DNA from: Fictibacillus sp. b24
GTDB taxonomy: Bacteria > Bacillota > Bacilli > Bacillales > Fictibacillaceae
DNA: 64,000 nucleotides
NCBI RefSeq assembly: GCF_030348825.1
Contig: NZ_JAUCES010000005.1
Span: forward strand, 372,001 to 436,000
Direction: 5' to 3'
Every line of letters begins with the position of its first letter. Positions within the stretch are counted from its first letter, which is position 1. Under the pieces are notes generated by a model, which had not been told where the DNA came from, searched no databases, and saw only the letters and a program-made list of their open reading frames with translations. The position numbers and the translations under genes are program-made. Shown here piece after piece: positions 35,277 through 46,800 of this stretch.

Positions 35277-36194
35277 ATGAAAAAAGTAAACCCATATGTA
35301 CTTCTAGTTGTCGCAACCTTGATCTGGGGAGGCAATTTCGTGATTGGACGAGCGATTACGAGCAGTTTACCGCCTGTTACACTATCTTTTTTGCGATGGT
35401 GCACAGCATTCGTCATTTTCCTCCCATTTGCCTGGCCATTTCTACGTAAAGAGTGGCAGGTGGTGAAAAAGCAGTGGCGAATTGTACTATTCATGGCACT
35501 CACTGGTATTACCGGCTTCAACACACTTCTTTACATCGCACTTCATTACACGACTTCCATCAACGCATCACTCGTTAACACGTCGACGCCGATTATTATC
35601 TTTATTCTGTCATTCATCTGGCTGGGTGAGCGGCTGAACGCCAAACAAGTTGCAGGTGCCATTCTTTCAATCGTTGGACTTCATTTTATTATTTCGAAAG
35701 GCTCACTTGCTGTGTTGCTGCAGTTCTCCTTTAACAAGGGTGACCTGATTGTGATTGCTGCTGTCATCTGCTGGAGCATTTATTCTTTACTTATAAAAAG
35801 ATATGCTGGAAAACTTCCGACATACAGCACGTTCACCGTTTCGATGGTTCTCGGCATCATAATCTTGCTTCCGTTTTTTATAAAAGAAGCACAAGAGACA
35901 GAGATCGTCTGGTCGACCGGCTCCGTACTAACGATTTTATACACAGGAATCTTTGCGTCCATCGTTGCCTTTATGTCATGGAACACAGCGGTAGAACGAG
36001 TAGGACCGAATAAAGCAGGCATTTTTCTGAACTTGATTCCAGTGTTCGCTGCCACTTTTGCCGTGCTGTTTATTGATGAAACGCTCGCTTATTATCAAGC
36101 GGTTGGCGGAGCGTTAGTCATACTAGGTGTTTATCTATCAACCCGTGTAACAAAAAGAGCAAAAAGCAGTGTCGCGGCAGATAGAAGTCTTTAG
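35277..36194 (+). CDS. EamA/DMT-family transporter
   Basis: 305 residues, ten spans, two EamA repeats: LIWGGNFVIGRAITSSLPPV with SLVNTSTPIIIFILSFIWLG in the first, ICWSIYSLLIKRYAGKLPT with RVGPNKAGIFLNLIPVFAAT in the second. It is divergently arranged from the other DMT gene and only distantly similar, so not a recent duplicate. AAAAAGGTGTGATCATC precedes the ATG. Substrate unknown. Confidence 0.88.
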   Translation: MKKVNPYVLLVVATLIWGGNFVIGRAITSSLPPVTLSFLRWCTAFVIFLPFAWPFLRKEWQVVKKQWRIVLFMALTGITGFNTLLYIALHYTTSINASLVNTSTPIIIFILSFIWLGERLNAKQVAGAILSIVGLHFIISKGSLAVLLQFSFNKGDLIVIAAVICWSIYSLLIKRYAGKLPTYSTFTVSMVLGIIILLPFFIKEAQETEIVWSTGSVLTILYTGIFASIVAFMSWNTAVERVGPNKAGIFLNLIPVFAATFAVLFIDETLAYYQAVGGALVILGVYLSTRVTKRAKSSVAADRSL

Positions 36195-36299
36195 TTTAAA
36201 AGTAAATAATTTACAAAAATATTGAAACTATCTACTGCTATCACTCGTATAGATAATTGGAAAAAAGAGAGAGTTGAGATAGGAGGAGTTGGGAATTTC

Positions 36300-37250
36300 A
36301 TGACAACACATACGTTAGAACTAAAGAACTTAACGAAAAAGATTAAAAGCAAGACCATTGTAGATGATCTGTCGTTCTCGGTGAGAGAAGGAGAAATCTT
36401 TGGCCTGCTCGGCCCGAATGGTGCCGGAAAAACGACGACGATCCGAATGATTGTAGGACTCATCTCAATTACAGACGGTGATGTTCTGATCAACGGTGAC
36501 AACATTCGCGGAAACTATGAAAAAGCGATGGAACGCGTTGGTGCAATTGTTGAAAATCCTCAGCTGTACGATTATATGTCAGGATATAAAAACCTCATGC
36601 AATATGCGAGGATCATGCCAGGTGTAACGAAGGAAAGAATTGACGAAGTGATCGAACTCGTCGATCTGAAATACGCCATTCATGACAAAGTAAAAACCTA
36701 CTCGCTTGGTATGAGACAACGACTAGGAGTAGCGCAGGCACTTTTACATAAGCCAAACGTGTTGATTCTAGACGAACCAACAAACGGACTTGATCCACAA
36801 GGAATCTATGATCTAAGAAACTATTTACGGCTTCTAGCAAACAACGGTACCTCTGTCGTCGTCTCTTCTCACATGCTTTCCGAGATGCAGATGATGTGTG
36901 ACCGCGTTGCCATTATTCAGAACGGAAAACTTGTGCGAATTGACGAAATCACGAATCAAGAAGACGAAGCAGACGTAAAAGTTCACTTCCAGATCGAGGG
37001 AGATACTTCACAAGCCAAACAAGTTTTAGTGAAGATGAATGATGCACTTGCCGTGACTGAATCTGGCAATGAACTGATCGTTGAAGTATCTGACGTACGA
37101 TTTATCGCAGAGCTGAACAAACAGCTTGTATTAGCAGGTGTTCTCGTTGTAGGCATCCAACGTAAAACGAAGACATTAGAAGAGCGATTCTTAGAAATGA
37201 CGAAGAAAGGGGGCGATGTGAATGAAGTGGCTGTCCCTGTTAACGAATGA
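36300..37250 (+). CDS. ABC transporter ATP-binding protein (ABC-2/bacitracin-export type)
   Basis: 316 residues. Walker A GPNGAGKTTTIRM, Q-loop ENPQLYDYMSG, ABC signature YSLGMRQRLGVAQALL, Walker B VLILDEPTNGLDP and switch His in VSSHMLSEM. The C-terminal 90 residues are an accessory domain of the BcrA/YxlF type. ATG 36300 follows AGGAGGAG; the longer frame adds unrelated residues. It overlaps the permease gene by 29 nt, so the two subunits are translationally coupled. Confidence 0.9.
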   Translation: MTTHTLELKNLTKKIKSKTIVDDLSFSVREGEIFGLLGPNGAGKTTTIRMIVGLISITDGDVLINGDNIRGNYEKAMERVGAIVENPQLYDYMSGYKNLMQYARIMPGVTKERIDEVIELVDLKYAIHDKVKTYSLGMRQRLGVAQALLHKPNVLILDEPTNGLDPQGIYDLRNYLRLLANNGTSVVVSSHMLSEMQMMCDRVAIIQNGKLVRIDEITNQEDEADVKVHFQIEGDTSQAKQVLVKMNDALAVTESGNELIVEVSDVRFIAELNKQLVLAGVLVVGIQRKTKTLEERFLEMTKKGGDVNEVAVPVNE

Positions 37251-38181
37251 GTGGATTAAGATCTTTAGCCGCATACGCACATGGATTTTCCTTGCGCTTC
37301 CGATCATCATTATTATTGGTGTTGCCGTCTATGATAAAGTAACGACGGATGAGGAAGTGAATAACAACTGGAAGCAAGAACTTACTGAACAAATTAAGAA
37401 TGATAAGAAGTTGGTAGAAGAAGAAAAGAAAAACGGCGCTGATGAGTTTTACATAGAGATGCTTGAAACAGGCATTAAGCAAAACGAATACGCCATTGCC
37501 AATGAAATTTCACCATATGAAACAACAACTTGGCAGTTTATGAAAGATATGGCGCCGATCTCGTCCTTAATCGGATTATTTGTTATCGTAGTCGCGAGTG
37601 ATATTGTCTCAAGTGAATTTTCAAAAGGAACCATTAAGATGCTGCTCATTCGTCCTTATAGCAGATGGAAGATCCTATTATCCAAGTTCCTTGCAACATT
37701 AGGATTTGCCTTTGTGATGTGGCTCGTTGTGATTGCATCAACGTGGCTGGTCGGTGGTCTAGCGTATGGATTCGGAGGAATGGATCAATCGTATCTGGTT
37801 GTAACGGAAGATCAACAAGTAAAAGAACGATTGATCGTTGAGTACGTTTTTGCCAACATCGGTGTCGAGTTTATCGAATTAACGGCACTTGTAGCTCTGT
37901 CGTTCATGATTTCTACTCTGTTCATGAGTAACTCGGTCGCAATTGGGGTGGCCATGTTCACAATGTTTGCAGGAAACACGATTGTGATGCTGCTCGCTAA
38001 CAAAGACTGGATTGTTTACACACTGTTTGCCAACATGGATCTTAGCGTGCTCATTGACGGGCAAGATCAGCTGATCAAAGATTTAACGCTGCCGTTCTCC
38101 ATTAGTGTGTTGGCGGTGTATACAGCGGTGATGCTTGCAATTACGTTTACCGTTTTCCAGAAGCGTGATGTAAAAGCGTAA
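37222..38181 (+). CDS. ABC transporter permease (ABC-2 type)
   Basis: 319 residues: first span IFLALPIIIIIGVAVYD, a charged extracytoplasmic segment of about 80 residues (EEEKKNGADEFYIEML), then five spans, with the usual VVASDIVSSEFSKGTIKMLL and RPYSRWKILLSK loop of ABC-2 permeases. AAGGGGGCGATGTG precedes the ATG inside the ATPase gene. Partner of the upstream ATPase; cargo unknown. Confidence 0.87.
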   Translation: MKWLSLLTNEWIKIFSRIRTWIFLALPIIIIIGVAVYDKVTTDEEVNNNWKQELTEQIKNDKKLVEEEKKNGADEFYIEMLETGIKQNEYAIANEISPYETTTWQFMKDMAPISSLIGLFVIVVASDIVSSEFSKGTIKMLLIRPYSRWKILLSKFLATLGFAFVMWLVVIASTWLVGGLAYGFGGMDQSYLVVTEDQQVKERLIVEYVFANIGVEFIELTALVALSFMISTLFMSNSVAIGVAMFTMFAGNTIVMLLANKDWIVYTLFANMDLSVLIDGQDQLIKDLTLPFSISVLAVYTAVMLAITFTVFQKRDVKA

Positions 38182-38201
38182 AAGAAAGTCTATAAACACG
38201 A

Positions 38202-38234
38202 GATAACCTATTTTAAATGGGTTATCTTTTTTTG
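38202..38234 (+). terminator. Terminator of the ABC operon
   Basis: GATAACC and GGTTATC arms with a seven-T run. Confidence 0.8.
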
Positions 38235-38313
38235 TTTAATCAACCCGTCAAATTCCATGTTAGAATAAACGGATAAAGATAACAGATATCAATGGAAAAA
38301 GGTGAATAAAACA

Positions 38314-38760
38314 TTGGAAACTCAAACAAAACAAAAAGAAGATGTAAAAGGGATAGGAGGCTGGCTACTGTTGGTGGCAGTGGGACTCATCTTAGCTCTC
38401 CCATATAAGCTGAATGCTATACTGATCGGGCTGGAGGCTATTAAAGGCTATACCCTAAATTCTATATTATTGAAGTACATCATTTACGGAGAATTGGTCT
38501 TTAACATCGGTTTACTATTGTTTAATGTTTATCTTCTCTATTTATTTTTCGCAAAGAAAAAAGTTTTCGTCAAATCATGGCTGTTTCTGCTACAGATCAC
38601 ATTATATTTTGCCATCGTGTTAGATGTATTGCTTCTCTTTGTGGATGAAGTGGATACAGGGACTGCTTTTGTTAACTCAGCATCTGCTGCATTAGCCTTT
38701 GTTATTTGGTCAGCGTATGCCAAAAAATCGTACCGCGTCCACAACACATTTGTAAATTAA
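38314..38760 (+). CDS. DUF2569-family membrane protein
   Basis: 148 residues with four spans and the characteristic GIGGWLLLVAVGLIL start of DUF2569 proteins; the end ALAFVIWSAYAKKSYRV is also typical. Function unknown. TTG 38314 has AAAGGTG 9 nt upstream, whereas the GTG of the longest frame lies inside that site. Confidence 0.75.
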   Translation: METQTKQKEDVKGIGGWLLLVAVGLILALPYKLNAILIGLEAIKGYTLNSILLKYIIYGELVFNIGLLLFNVYLLYLFFAKKKVFVKSWLFLLQITLYFAIVLDVLLLFVDEVDTGTAFVNSASAALAFVIWSAYAKKSYRVHNTFVN

Positions 38761-38763
38761 TCT

Positions 38764-38797
38764 AAAAAGGACAGGGGCCACATGTGCTCCTGTCCTT
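38764..38797. terminator. Bidirectional terminator between DUF2569 and aceA
   Basis: AAGGACAGGGGCCAC and GTGCTCCTGTCCTT arms; on the minus strand followed by TTTTT. Confidence 0.75.
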
Positions 38798-38830
38798 CGT
38801 CTATTTATCTCCTATCCAACGACTCTATCT

Positions 38831-40117
38831 CTACGCCTTTTGAGACTGAAATTGATCTTCTTCTGTAGATCCTTTTAGGGCAGTTGTTGAAGCTGTTCCG
38901 CCTGAAACGAGCTGTGTTACTTCGTCAAAGTAGCCTGTTCCTACTTCGCGCTGATGGCGAGTTGCCGTATACCCGTCGATCTCACTATCAAACTCTCGTT
39001 GCTGAAGCTCAGAATAAGCACCCATACCTCTTGCTTTGTAGCCTTTTGCGAGCTCGAACATGCTGTGGTTCAGTGCATGGAACCCTGCAAGTGTAACGAA
39101 TTGGAATTTATAGCCCATTGCCGCAAGCTGCTGCTGGAACGTTTCGATCGTCGCGTCATCCAGCTTCTTTTTCCAGTTGAAAGAAGGAGAACAGTTGTAG
39201 GCTAATAGTTTACCAGGGAACTGCTCGTGAATTGCATCTGCAAAACGCTGCGCTTGCTCTAGGTTTGGTTCACTCGTTTCACACCAGATTAAATCCGCAT
39301 ATGGCGCATACGCAAGACCGCGCGCGATTGCTTGATCAAGGCCAGCATTCGTACGGTAGAAGCCTTCAGCCGTTCGCTCACCTGTAATAAATGCACGATC
39401 GACTGGGTCGATGTCACTTGTGATCAAGTCTGCAGCATCCGCATCTGTACGTGCGATCAAGATTGTTGGCGTGCCCATTACATCTGCCGCAAGACGAGCA
39501 GAGATTAAGTTGCGTACAGCCGTCATCGTTGGCAATAGTACTTTTCCGCCAAGGTGACCGCATTTTTTCTCAGAAGATAGCTGATCTTCAAAGTGAACAG
39601 CAGAAGCTCCTGATTCAATCATGCCTTTCATTAGTTCAAACACGTTAAGCTGTCCGCCGAAACCAGCTTCTGCATCGGCAACGATTGGCAGGAAGTAATC
39701 TACCTCATTTCCGCCTTCCATGTGCTGAATCTGATCAGCGCGCTGAAGAGCAGAGTTAATGCGTTTTACCACGTGTGGCACAGAGTTTGCTGGATACAAA
39801 CTTTGGTCAGGATACATGTTTCCTGAAAGGTTGGCATCAGCTGCGACCTGCCAACCGCTTAAGTATACGGCTTTCAGACCTGCCTTTGCTTGCTGAACCG
39901 CCTGATTACCTGTTAGTGCACCTAAAGCGTTTACATATGTTTCGTTTTGAAGCAGATCCCAGAATTTTTCAGCACCTCGTTTTGCAAGTGTATGTTCAAT
40001 ATCAATGGATCCGCGCAAGCGAATAACCTCTTCAGCTGTATATGGGCGCTGAACTCCTGACCAGCGCTCTTCGTTTTGCCACATTTCCTGTAATTTCTCC
40101 ACACGTGATTGTTTCAT
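38831..40117 (-). CDS. aceA: Isocitrate lyase
   Basis: 428 residues. Cleaves isocitrate to succinate and glyoxylate in the glyoxylate shunt. The active-site [14 protein letters not shown] (Cys near 186) and [17 protein letters not shown] plus WCETSEP and [10 protein letters not shown] are diagnostic. It lies 81 nt downstream of aceB in the same orientation; with it, the cell can grow on acetate or fatty acids. Confidence 0.97.
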   Translation of the reverse strand: MKQSRVEKLQEMWQNEERWSGVQRPYTAEEVIRLRGSIDIEHTLAKRGAEKFWDLLQNETYVNALGALTGNQAVQQAKAGLKAVYLSGWQVAADANLSGNMYPDQSLYPANSVPHVVKRINSALQRADQIQHMEGGNEVDYFLPIVADAEAGFGGQLNVFELMKGMIESGASAVHFEDQLSSEKKCGHLGGKVLLPTMTAVRNLISARLAADVMGTPTILIARTDADAADLITSDIDPVDRAFITGERTAEGFYRTNAGLDQAIARGLAYAPYADLIWCETSEPNLEQAQRFADAIHEQFPGKLLAYNCSPSFNWKKKLDDATIETFQQQLAAMGYKFQFVTLAGFHALNHSMFELAKGYKARGMGAYSELQQREFDSEIDGYTATRHQREVGTGYFDEVTQLVSGGTASTTALKGSTEEDQFQSQKA

Positions 40118-40198
40118 AATATAACTCTCTCCTTAAGTTTTCATAGTTTTTGTGAAATGGTATTTTTATTAACGTTGCTTAAAAGCGCTTTTCAAAAC

Positions 40199-41797
40199 CT
40201 ACAGCACCTCATAACCTCGATTGGTTAAGAAATCTTGAAAATCATCATCGCAAATCAGTTCGTCAAACAGCCCGACTGCCTCCATAAAACGGCCAGAGTT
40301 GAATGAATCCTCATTCATTTGCTGTCTTAATTTTTGAACTTCCTGAAGCTTTAGTTCCTCTACCAGCTCGAATGTAACTTTGCGGCCATCGTTCAAAATA
40401 CCTTTAGGGTGACGAATCCATTGCCATACTTGAGCTCTAGAGATTTCTGCAGTTGCCGCATCTTCCATGAGATGGTTGATCGGTGCAGCACCTTTTCCTC
40501 TAAGCCATGACGCGATGTATTGGATGCCGACACTGATGTTCACACGCAAACCTTCTTCTGTAATTTCGCCCTCTGGTACAGCCACTAAATCGTCAGCCGT
40601 CACGACTACATCTTCACGCTTGCGATCAATTTGGTTTGGCGTCGGCATAATGCGGTCGAACACTTCCATCGCGACAGGTACAAGTCCCGGGTGCGCCACC
40701 CATGTTCCGTCATGACCGTCAGAAGCCTCGCGCTCTTTGTCAGCACGTACTTTTTCAAAAGCAGCTGCGTTTGCTGCTTCATCATTTTTGATCGGAATCT
40801 GTGCTGCCATTCCACCAATCGCAGGGGCGTTCCGTTTGTGACATGTTTTGATCGCCAGAAGAGAGTAAGATCTCATGAATGGTACAGTCATCGTAACAAG
40901 CGACCGATCTGGCAGAATGACGTGCGGCTGGTTACGGAATTTTTTAATATAGCTAAAAATATAATCCCAGCGTCCACAGTTTACACCTGCAGAGTGTTCA
41001 CGCAGTTCGTATAATATTTCATCCATCTCAAATGCTGCGACAATTGTTTCAATTAGTACAGTTGCTTTGATTGTTCCTCTAGGAATGCCTAGCTGCTGTT
41101 GTGCGTAGATGAAAACATCGTTCCAAAGCCGCGCTTCTTTGTGGCTTTCCATTTTAGGAAGGTAAAAATAAGGACCAGAACCTTTTTCAATAAGTGTTTT
41201 CGCATTGTGATAAAAATAAAGTCCAAAATCTACTAAACTTCCAGACATCACTTCGTTGTCGACAACAATATGTTTTTCTTCTAAATGCCAGCCGCGGGGA
41301 CGCACAATTAACGTTGCAATGTCCTTGTTCAATGTATATTTTTTGCCGTTTGGATTTTCAAAAGAAATGGTACCGTTAACGGCATCCTTCAGATTGATCT
41401 GACCCTCAATCGTGTTTTCCCAAGTAGGCGAGTTGGAATCTTCAAGATCGGCCATAAATAGTTTGGCGCCAGAGTTAAGCGCGTTGATTACCATTTTTCG
41501 GTCAACAGGTCCTGTAATTTCCACCCTACGATCATGAAGATCTTTCGGAAGAGGAGAGATGGTCCAATCACTGTTTCGGATATGTTCAGTTTCAGGTAAA
41601 AAGGTGGGAAGAATCCCTGCATCGATTTCTTTTTGCTTTACCTTACGCTGCTCTAAAAGCTCTTTTCGTGTGGTATTGAATTGAAGGTGCAGTGACTTTA
41701 AGAAAAGAATGGCACCTGGTGTTAATATCTTTTCATACGCTGGGGTTATATCGCCTAATACTTGAAGATTAGAGGTTTCGATGGTCACTAATTCCAC
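40199..41797 (-). CDS. aceB: Malate synthase A
   Basis: 532 residues. Condenses glyoxylate with acetyl-CoA to malate. Family segments include [52 protein letters not shown] and [19 protein letters not shown]. Start is GTG with AGAAAGGACT upstream. First gene of the aceB-aceA operon; a homologous pair is absent from B. subtilis 168 but common in Fictibacillus and the B. cereus group. Confidence 0.97.
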   Translation of the reverse strand: MELVTIETSNLQVLGDITPAYEKILTPGAILFLKSLHLQFNTTRKELLEQRKVKQKEIDAGILPTFLPETEHIRNSDWTISPLPKDLHDRRVEITGPVDRKMVINALNSGAKLFMADLEDSNSPTWENTIEGQINLKDAVNGTISFENPNGKKYTLNKDIATLIVRPRGWHLEEKHIVVDNEVMSGSLVDFGLYFYHNAKTLIEKGSGPYFYLPKMESHKEARLWNDVFIYAQQQLGIPRGTIKATVLIETIVAAFEMDEILYELREHSAGVNCGRWDYIFSYIKKFRNQPHVILPDRSLVTMTVPFMRSYSLLAIKTCHKRNAPAIGGMAAQIPIKNDEAANAAAFEKVRADKEREASDGHDGTWVAHPGLVPVAMEVFDRIMPTPNQIDRKREDVVVTADDLVAVPEGEITEEGLRVNISVGIQYIASWLRGKGAAPINHLMEDAATAEISRAQVWQWIRHPKGILNDGRKVTFELVEELKLQEVQKLRQQMNEDSFNSGRFMEAVGLFDELICDDDFQDFLTNRGYEVL

Positions 41798-41873
41798 AGT
41801 CCTTTCTGAATATGTTATTAAACAGGTGCTTAATCTTTATTATTGTTATATAACAGTGAAGGTAAAAAAATAT

Positions 41874-42005
41874 TTACCTCTCGTGTTTGCCCATACAGCG
41901 CTCGCACTCGTAAAGGTAAGATTCGTGTTGCTCCTCGATCACACATCCACATTCTGTACACGTTTTGTCCGGTATGTTGCGGTGTAGCTCCAAGTAATTT
42001 TTCAT
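41874..42005 (-). CDS. yhfH: YhfH-family zinc-ribbon peptide
   Basis: 43 residues beginning MKNYLELHRNIPDKTC with two knuckles, CTECG and CERCMG, and the conserved core CVIEEQHESYLYECERC. This is the small YhfH family of Bacillus, whose function is unknown. CAGGAGG lies 7 nt before ATG 42005; the much longer frame upstream is not coding. Confidence 0.8.
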   Translation of the reverse strand: MKNYLELHRNIPDKTCTECGCVIEEQHESYLYECERCMGKHER

Positions 42006-42388
42006 TTTAAGTTCCTCCTGTTTTGTTTTTAATTGATTATAATGCATTGTATTATAACAGATATAGTTTTGCAACACCTGTTTTATAACATTTTTCGATT
42101 TTTTATAAAATTGAGTCATCTGTCCAACTGTTTTCCCTTGATATATCAGCGTTTGTCCTAGTAAAAACTTTTTTTGAAACTGTTGTAATACAGGTGGTTT
42201 AAGAAGGATGAATTTCTTTGTTCTTGCCACCTGCAACTGAATACCATTTCTTTATAAATCGTTTCAGAGAGTAGAAGGGATGTAGCCAAATATTGTCGAA
42301 CATAGAGTGAAAATATAGAACGGGTGTATATCACTTAAAGAGATATGCACTTTTTTGAAATCTTTATCTATGAAGGAAGTGCAATTAA
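42006..42388. other. Divergent intergenic region of yhfH and the TPR regulator
   Basis: 383 nt without a gene. On the minus strand TGTTATAAT at 42051-42059 is an extended -10 for yhfH. A second TATAAT-like box lies at about 42036. Nothing definite is seen for the plus-strand regulator gene beyond GAAGG near its ATG. Confidence 0.5.
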
Positions 42389-43633
42389 ATGGTTGAGGGG
42401 AAAATCATTTGCTTTTTTAGGGAAAAAAAACAAATCACCCAGCGAGATCTCGGTATGGGAATTTGTTCAAGTTCTCATGTGAGTAAGATCGAAAGAGGAC
42501 TGACTGAGTATTCATCTGAAGTTGTAAAGCTTTTGGCAGATCGGCTACAGGTAGATTTGGAAGTAGAAAAAGAAACCTATTATACAATAAAATCACTGCT
42601 TCATCAGTGGATGGAAGCGATTCTGATGAGACAGAGAAAGAAAGCTGAACACCTGAAGCGCAAGATCGAAGGATATGAATTACTAGAACTGCCAGAATTC
42701 AAGCGGACCTATATGCTTATACATATACGCTACAATATGCTTATAGGAGACTTTTCTGATGTTCCTCTGATTATGAAAGAGGCAGAGAAAGAAGAAAATC
42801 TATCAGACATAGACGTTCATTTATTGTTACATAATAAAGCGATTTGCTTATTATATTTTGATAGAGATTATGAGGGTGCAAAAGTACTTCTAAGACAGAT
42901 CGACGACTCTATGTATCCTTACCATGAATTTTATTATCATCTCGCCCTTAGCCATTATTTTCTTGGTCAGCATATCTTAGCTTATAAATATGCCAGTAAA
43001 AGTCTAGATTACTTTATGAAAACACATAATTTTTCAAGAATTATAGATGCAGAAATGCTAATTCTTATTCAACTGGAGCAGGACAGCATGACTGAATATA
43101 AAGAAGACAAGTATCAGTCTTTGCTTGAAATGAGTGAAACGTATGGACTGCAAGAGCAGCAATCAATCATTCTTCATAACTATGCCTACCACCTCTTTGT
43201 GAACAGGCATTACCTAAAAGCCATGGATTTATATAGACGAGCAATGAATCTGAAAGATCCTAACAGCAAAGATTATTTGGGATCATTAGAAGGGTATATC
43301 CATGCTGCCTTTAAATCGTCCATGAATGCTCCAAAAAAATTACTAAAGTGGGTAGAGGAGGGGTTGGAAAAAGCTAAGAAGCTTGAAGATGAGCGCAGTT
43401 TGCATTTGTTTACACTTCATCAATATAAAATTTTAAGTCGATTAGATGACTATTATTACTATTTGGAATCAACTGCCTACCCCTATTTTTCCAACAATGA
43501 GATGAAGCCACAGAAAGACTATTACCAAATACAGCTCTATCACCATTTTGTTAAAACCGGACAAATGGAAAAAGCCAACCTCTTGTCGAGCGCATGCATA
43601 GAATCTATTGAACCTAAACATCAGTATGTTTAA
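42389..43633 (+). CDS. HTH-TPR transcriptional regulator, RRNPP-like (NprR/PlcR type)
   Basis: 414 residues: an XRE-type helix-turn-helix at about 4-58 (ITQRDLGMGICSSSHVSKIE) followed by about 340 residues of helical TPR repeats (HNKAICLLYFDRDYEGAKVL, YHLALSHYFLGQHILAYKYA, HNYAYHLFVNRHYLKAMDLY). This is the plan of peptide-sensing RRNPP regulators. No secreted pro-peptide gene is seen downstream, so a peptide ligand is uncertain. The giant subtilisin-like protease gene follows, a common target type for NprR-like regulators. Confidence 0.75.
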   Translation: MVEGKIICFFREKKQITQRDLGMGICSSSHVSKIERGLTEYSSEVVKLLADRLQVDLEVEKETYYTIKSLLHQWMEAILMRQRKKAEHLKRKIEGYELLELPEFKRTYMLIHIRYNMLIGDFSDVPLIMKEAEKEENLSDIDVHLLLHNKAICLLYFDRDYEGAKVLLRQIDDSMYPYHEFYYHLALSHYFLGQHILAYKYASKSLDYFMKTHNFSRIIDAEMLILIQLEQDSMTEYKEDKYQSLLEMSETYGLQEQQSIILHNYAYHLFVNRHYLKAMDLYRRAMNLKDPNSKDYLGSLEGYIHAAFKSSMNAPKKLLKWVEEGLEKAKKLEDERSLHLFTLHQYKILSRLDDYYYYLESTAYPYFSNNEMKPQKDYYQIQLYHHFVKTGQMEKANLLSSACIESIEPKHQYV

Positions 43634-43664
43634 TAGCCTCCCAGCAATCTGGGAGGCTATTATT
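43632..43664 (+). terminator. Terminator of the TPR regulator gene
   Basis: AATAGCCTCCCAG and CTGGGAGGCTATT arms with a four-base loop. Confidence 0.85.
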
Positions 43665-43678
43665 ATGGGCAAAGAAAA

Positions 43679-43780
43679 CCTTAAAAAAACCCAACCTAAA
43701 AATAGAAAAACCAGCCTTAAGTCCTAAAAAAACAGCTCTCACATGACCAAAAGGCAGAAAACAAATGCAAAAACCGGGAT
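43679..43780 (+). repeat. Intergenic ~20-nt periodic array, AAAAACC core (array 6)
   Basis: AAAAA(A)CC(A)-type cores recur about every 20 nt (CTTAAAAAAACCCAACC, GAAAAACCAGCCTTAAG, TAAAAAAACAGC, CAAAAGGCAG, CAAAAACCGG). Very degenerate; supported mainly by its likeness in period to the other arrays. Confidence 0.4.
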
Positions 43781-43892
43781 GAATAGACGTTGAAAACCCC
43801 GATAGTCAGTGGATTAATGTTGAGCTTACAATGAAGAAACAACAAAGACATCGCGGGGAAACTTTGAATCTATTATTACAGGGGGAAAAGTA

Positions 43893-46800
43893 ATGAAGAA
43901 GACCAGTTTGTTAAAGCCTGTAGCACTTGCACTATCAACGGTCATACTAGCATCACCTATCTTAGGAAATGCAAGTACCCAACCACCGGTAAATGTCTTG
44001 AATAATCAAGAAGAAGCATTGAAACAACTTATTGAATCAGAACAAAAAAATGTGTCTTCTGGACAAGGTAAATATCAAATAACGCTGATCACGGGAGATG
44101 TCGTAACTGTAACCGAAATTGGTGAAGGTAAGAGTGTCATAGATGTGAAGCCAGTAAACGGATTAGAAGACCGCACACGAATCATCACAGCAGATAATGA
44201 AACATATGTCATTCCAGAAGAAGCGTTGCCTCTTGTAGCGGCAGATAAGATCGATCAAGACTTATTTAATATTACAGAATTAGTGAAGAACGGATACACC
44301 GATAAAGGAAGTACGGCTCTACCGATGATTGTTCAGTATAAGGAGTCAAAAGTGCGTGCTGCCTCAAGTGCAAACCTTCCTAAAGCACCTGAGGGTTCAA
44401 AACGGACAAAGGTTCTTGAAAGCATTCGAGCTTCTGCGGTTTCAGTAGAAAAATCACAGGCAAAAAAGCTATGGAATGCTGTGACAGAAAAGGTGGTTAA
44501 AGATGAGGCGAGTGAGAATGAACGTAAAGAAGTAATATTGGACCAAGAAATTGAAAAGATTTGGCTCGATGGAAAAGTAGAAGCGAGTCTTGAACAAAGC
44601 GTTACCCAAGTGGGAGCTCCAACAGCATGGAATCTTGGACTTGATGGGACAGGAGTAAAGGTTGCGGTCTTGGATACAGGAATTGACCCGAATCATCCGG
44701 ATATAGCCGGTAAAATCAAGGATAGTAAGAGCTTTGTGCCAGGTGAGGATATATTAGATTACAATTCTCACGGCACACACGTTGCTTCGACAGTACTCGG
44801 AACAGGTGCAGCGTCAAATGGAAAAAGTAAAGGTGTTGCGCCAGGAGCTGAGTTACTTGTAGGTAAAGTTTTAGGCAACAATGGATCTGGTTTAAACTCT
44901 TGGATCATTGACGGCATGGAATGGGCTGCTCAAAATGCCGATATCGTCAATATGAGTTTAGGAAGCCAACAGCCAAGCGATGGAACAGATCCCATGTCAC
45001 AAGCCTTAAATGAACTTACAGAAGAAACGGGAGCGCTGTTTGTTGTTGCGGCGGGTAATATTGGATCAGAGGGATCAATTGGGGCACCAGGTGCAGCAGA
45101 TAAAGCACTAACCATTGGGGCAGTATCAAAAACAGATACAATCGCGTCGTTCACTTCAAAAGGGCCGCGTATTGGGGACAGTGGTTTAAAACCAGATATG
45201 TCGGCTCCAGGTGTTGGAATTATTGCAGCTCGCTCACAGTACTCAAGCGGTCAAGGAGCTTATAAATCACTGAACGGAACTTCTATGGCAACTCCTCACG
45301 TAGCAGGTGCTGCAGCCATTCTTAAGCAAAAGCACCCGAATTGGACCAATGAAGACATAAAAGAAGCGCTTATGAGTAACACAAAAAAATTAAAATATTT
45401 GCCTTATGAAATAGGAACTGGACGACTGGATATTCCTGCCTCCTTAGGTGAGGTACGTGCAACAGGGTCCATATACTTCGGATTTTTCGATTGGCCACAT
45501 GAAGAGGATGAAAGTGTTGAACGAACGGTTACGTATACGAATGATGGTGATAAACCTATCACGTTAGATCTAACGGCTGATTTGCTGGATAAAAGCGGAA
45601 AACCTGCTCCGGCAGAGATACTCCAGCTATCTGACAAGCAAGTAACCGTACCAGCTAAGGGAACAGCTTCCATCAAGGTAAAAATAGCGGTGAACCAGGT
45701 ATCACCAGGAGTTACCCTGCAAGGACATATCTCAGCAAAAGCTGACGGTAAACCAGTTGTTCATACTTCCATGAGTTTGGTTAAAGAAGGTGAGCTTTAC
45801 TCGATGAAAATTCGCCCGATTGATCGGGATGGCTCACCAAACTTAGCATATGTAACGCTTTATTCTCCTAAACTCGGGGCGAAACTTTATACGGTTAATG
45901 GAGAAAGAGAACTGCGTCTTCCTCCAGATACGTACACAGTTACTTCCTTAATGGATGTAGATACAAAGACAGATGAGTCTGGTGTAGCTTTTGTCGGAAA
46001 TCCAGAAGTGAAGTTGACAAAGGACACGGTCATAGAACTCGATGCTCGAAAAGCCAATGAAGTCGTCGTCAAAGCACCTAAAGAAGCAGAAGATTCCTAT
46101 CGAAGAATGGACTACACTCGTGTATTTAAGCAGGGTGGTGTTGGAGAGCAATGGACACTCCCAGTGGTACACGATAAAGTATACGCTGTTCCACTTGATG
46201 GCGTTGAGGAAGGAACATTTGAATTTTCAACCCGCTGGCGTTTAGTAAAACCAGTACTTGATATGAAATACCGTGGTCAAGTGATTGATGATCTTCCTCA
46301 AGGAGGCGTCACAAATCTGGAAGGAAACCACAACCTAAAAGCGGTATACGCTAATAAAGGAGCAGCTTCTGATTATGAAGGTCTAGATGTGAAAGGAAAA
46401 GCAGTAATCATAGAGAGAAGTGCAGAAGTAACCCCTAAAGAACGAGGTAAAGCTGCAATTGCAGCGGGTGTTAAATTACTTATCGTAGTGAATAACACAC
46501 CTCAGGAATTCAGGGAATCTTATTTGAATAGTCAGGAATACAGCAAAAATATTCCCCTTGCCGTCACAGCTGTTTCAAACATTGAAGGAAAAGAGCTAAT
46601 TGCAGCGGCACAAAAAGGAAATCTTGTTCTTCCGGTAAAAGGTACGCCATATTCACCTTATTCATATGACCTCATTTCCATATATCAGGATAAGATCCCG
46701 AATGAAACGTTGGTATATGCACCTAAGAAAGAAGAATTAACGAAGGTGGATACGTATTATCATTCAGATGATAAGGAAGGCGAGGATGGAGAAGAGTGGC

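Noticed and set aside
43667-43729. 20-residue frame after the TPR regulator as a signal pro-peptide
   Set aside because: It has no ribosome binding site and no secretion signal, and lies in degenerate array 6.
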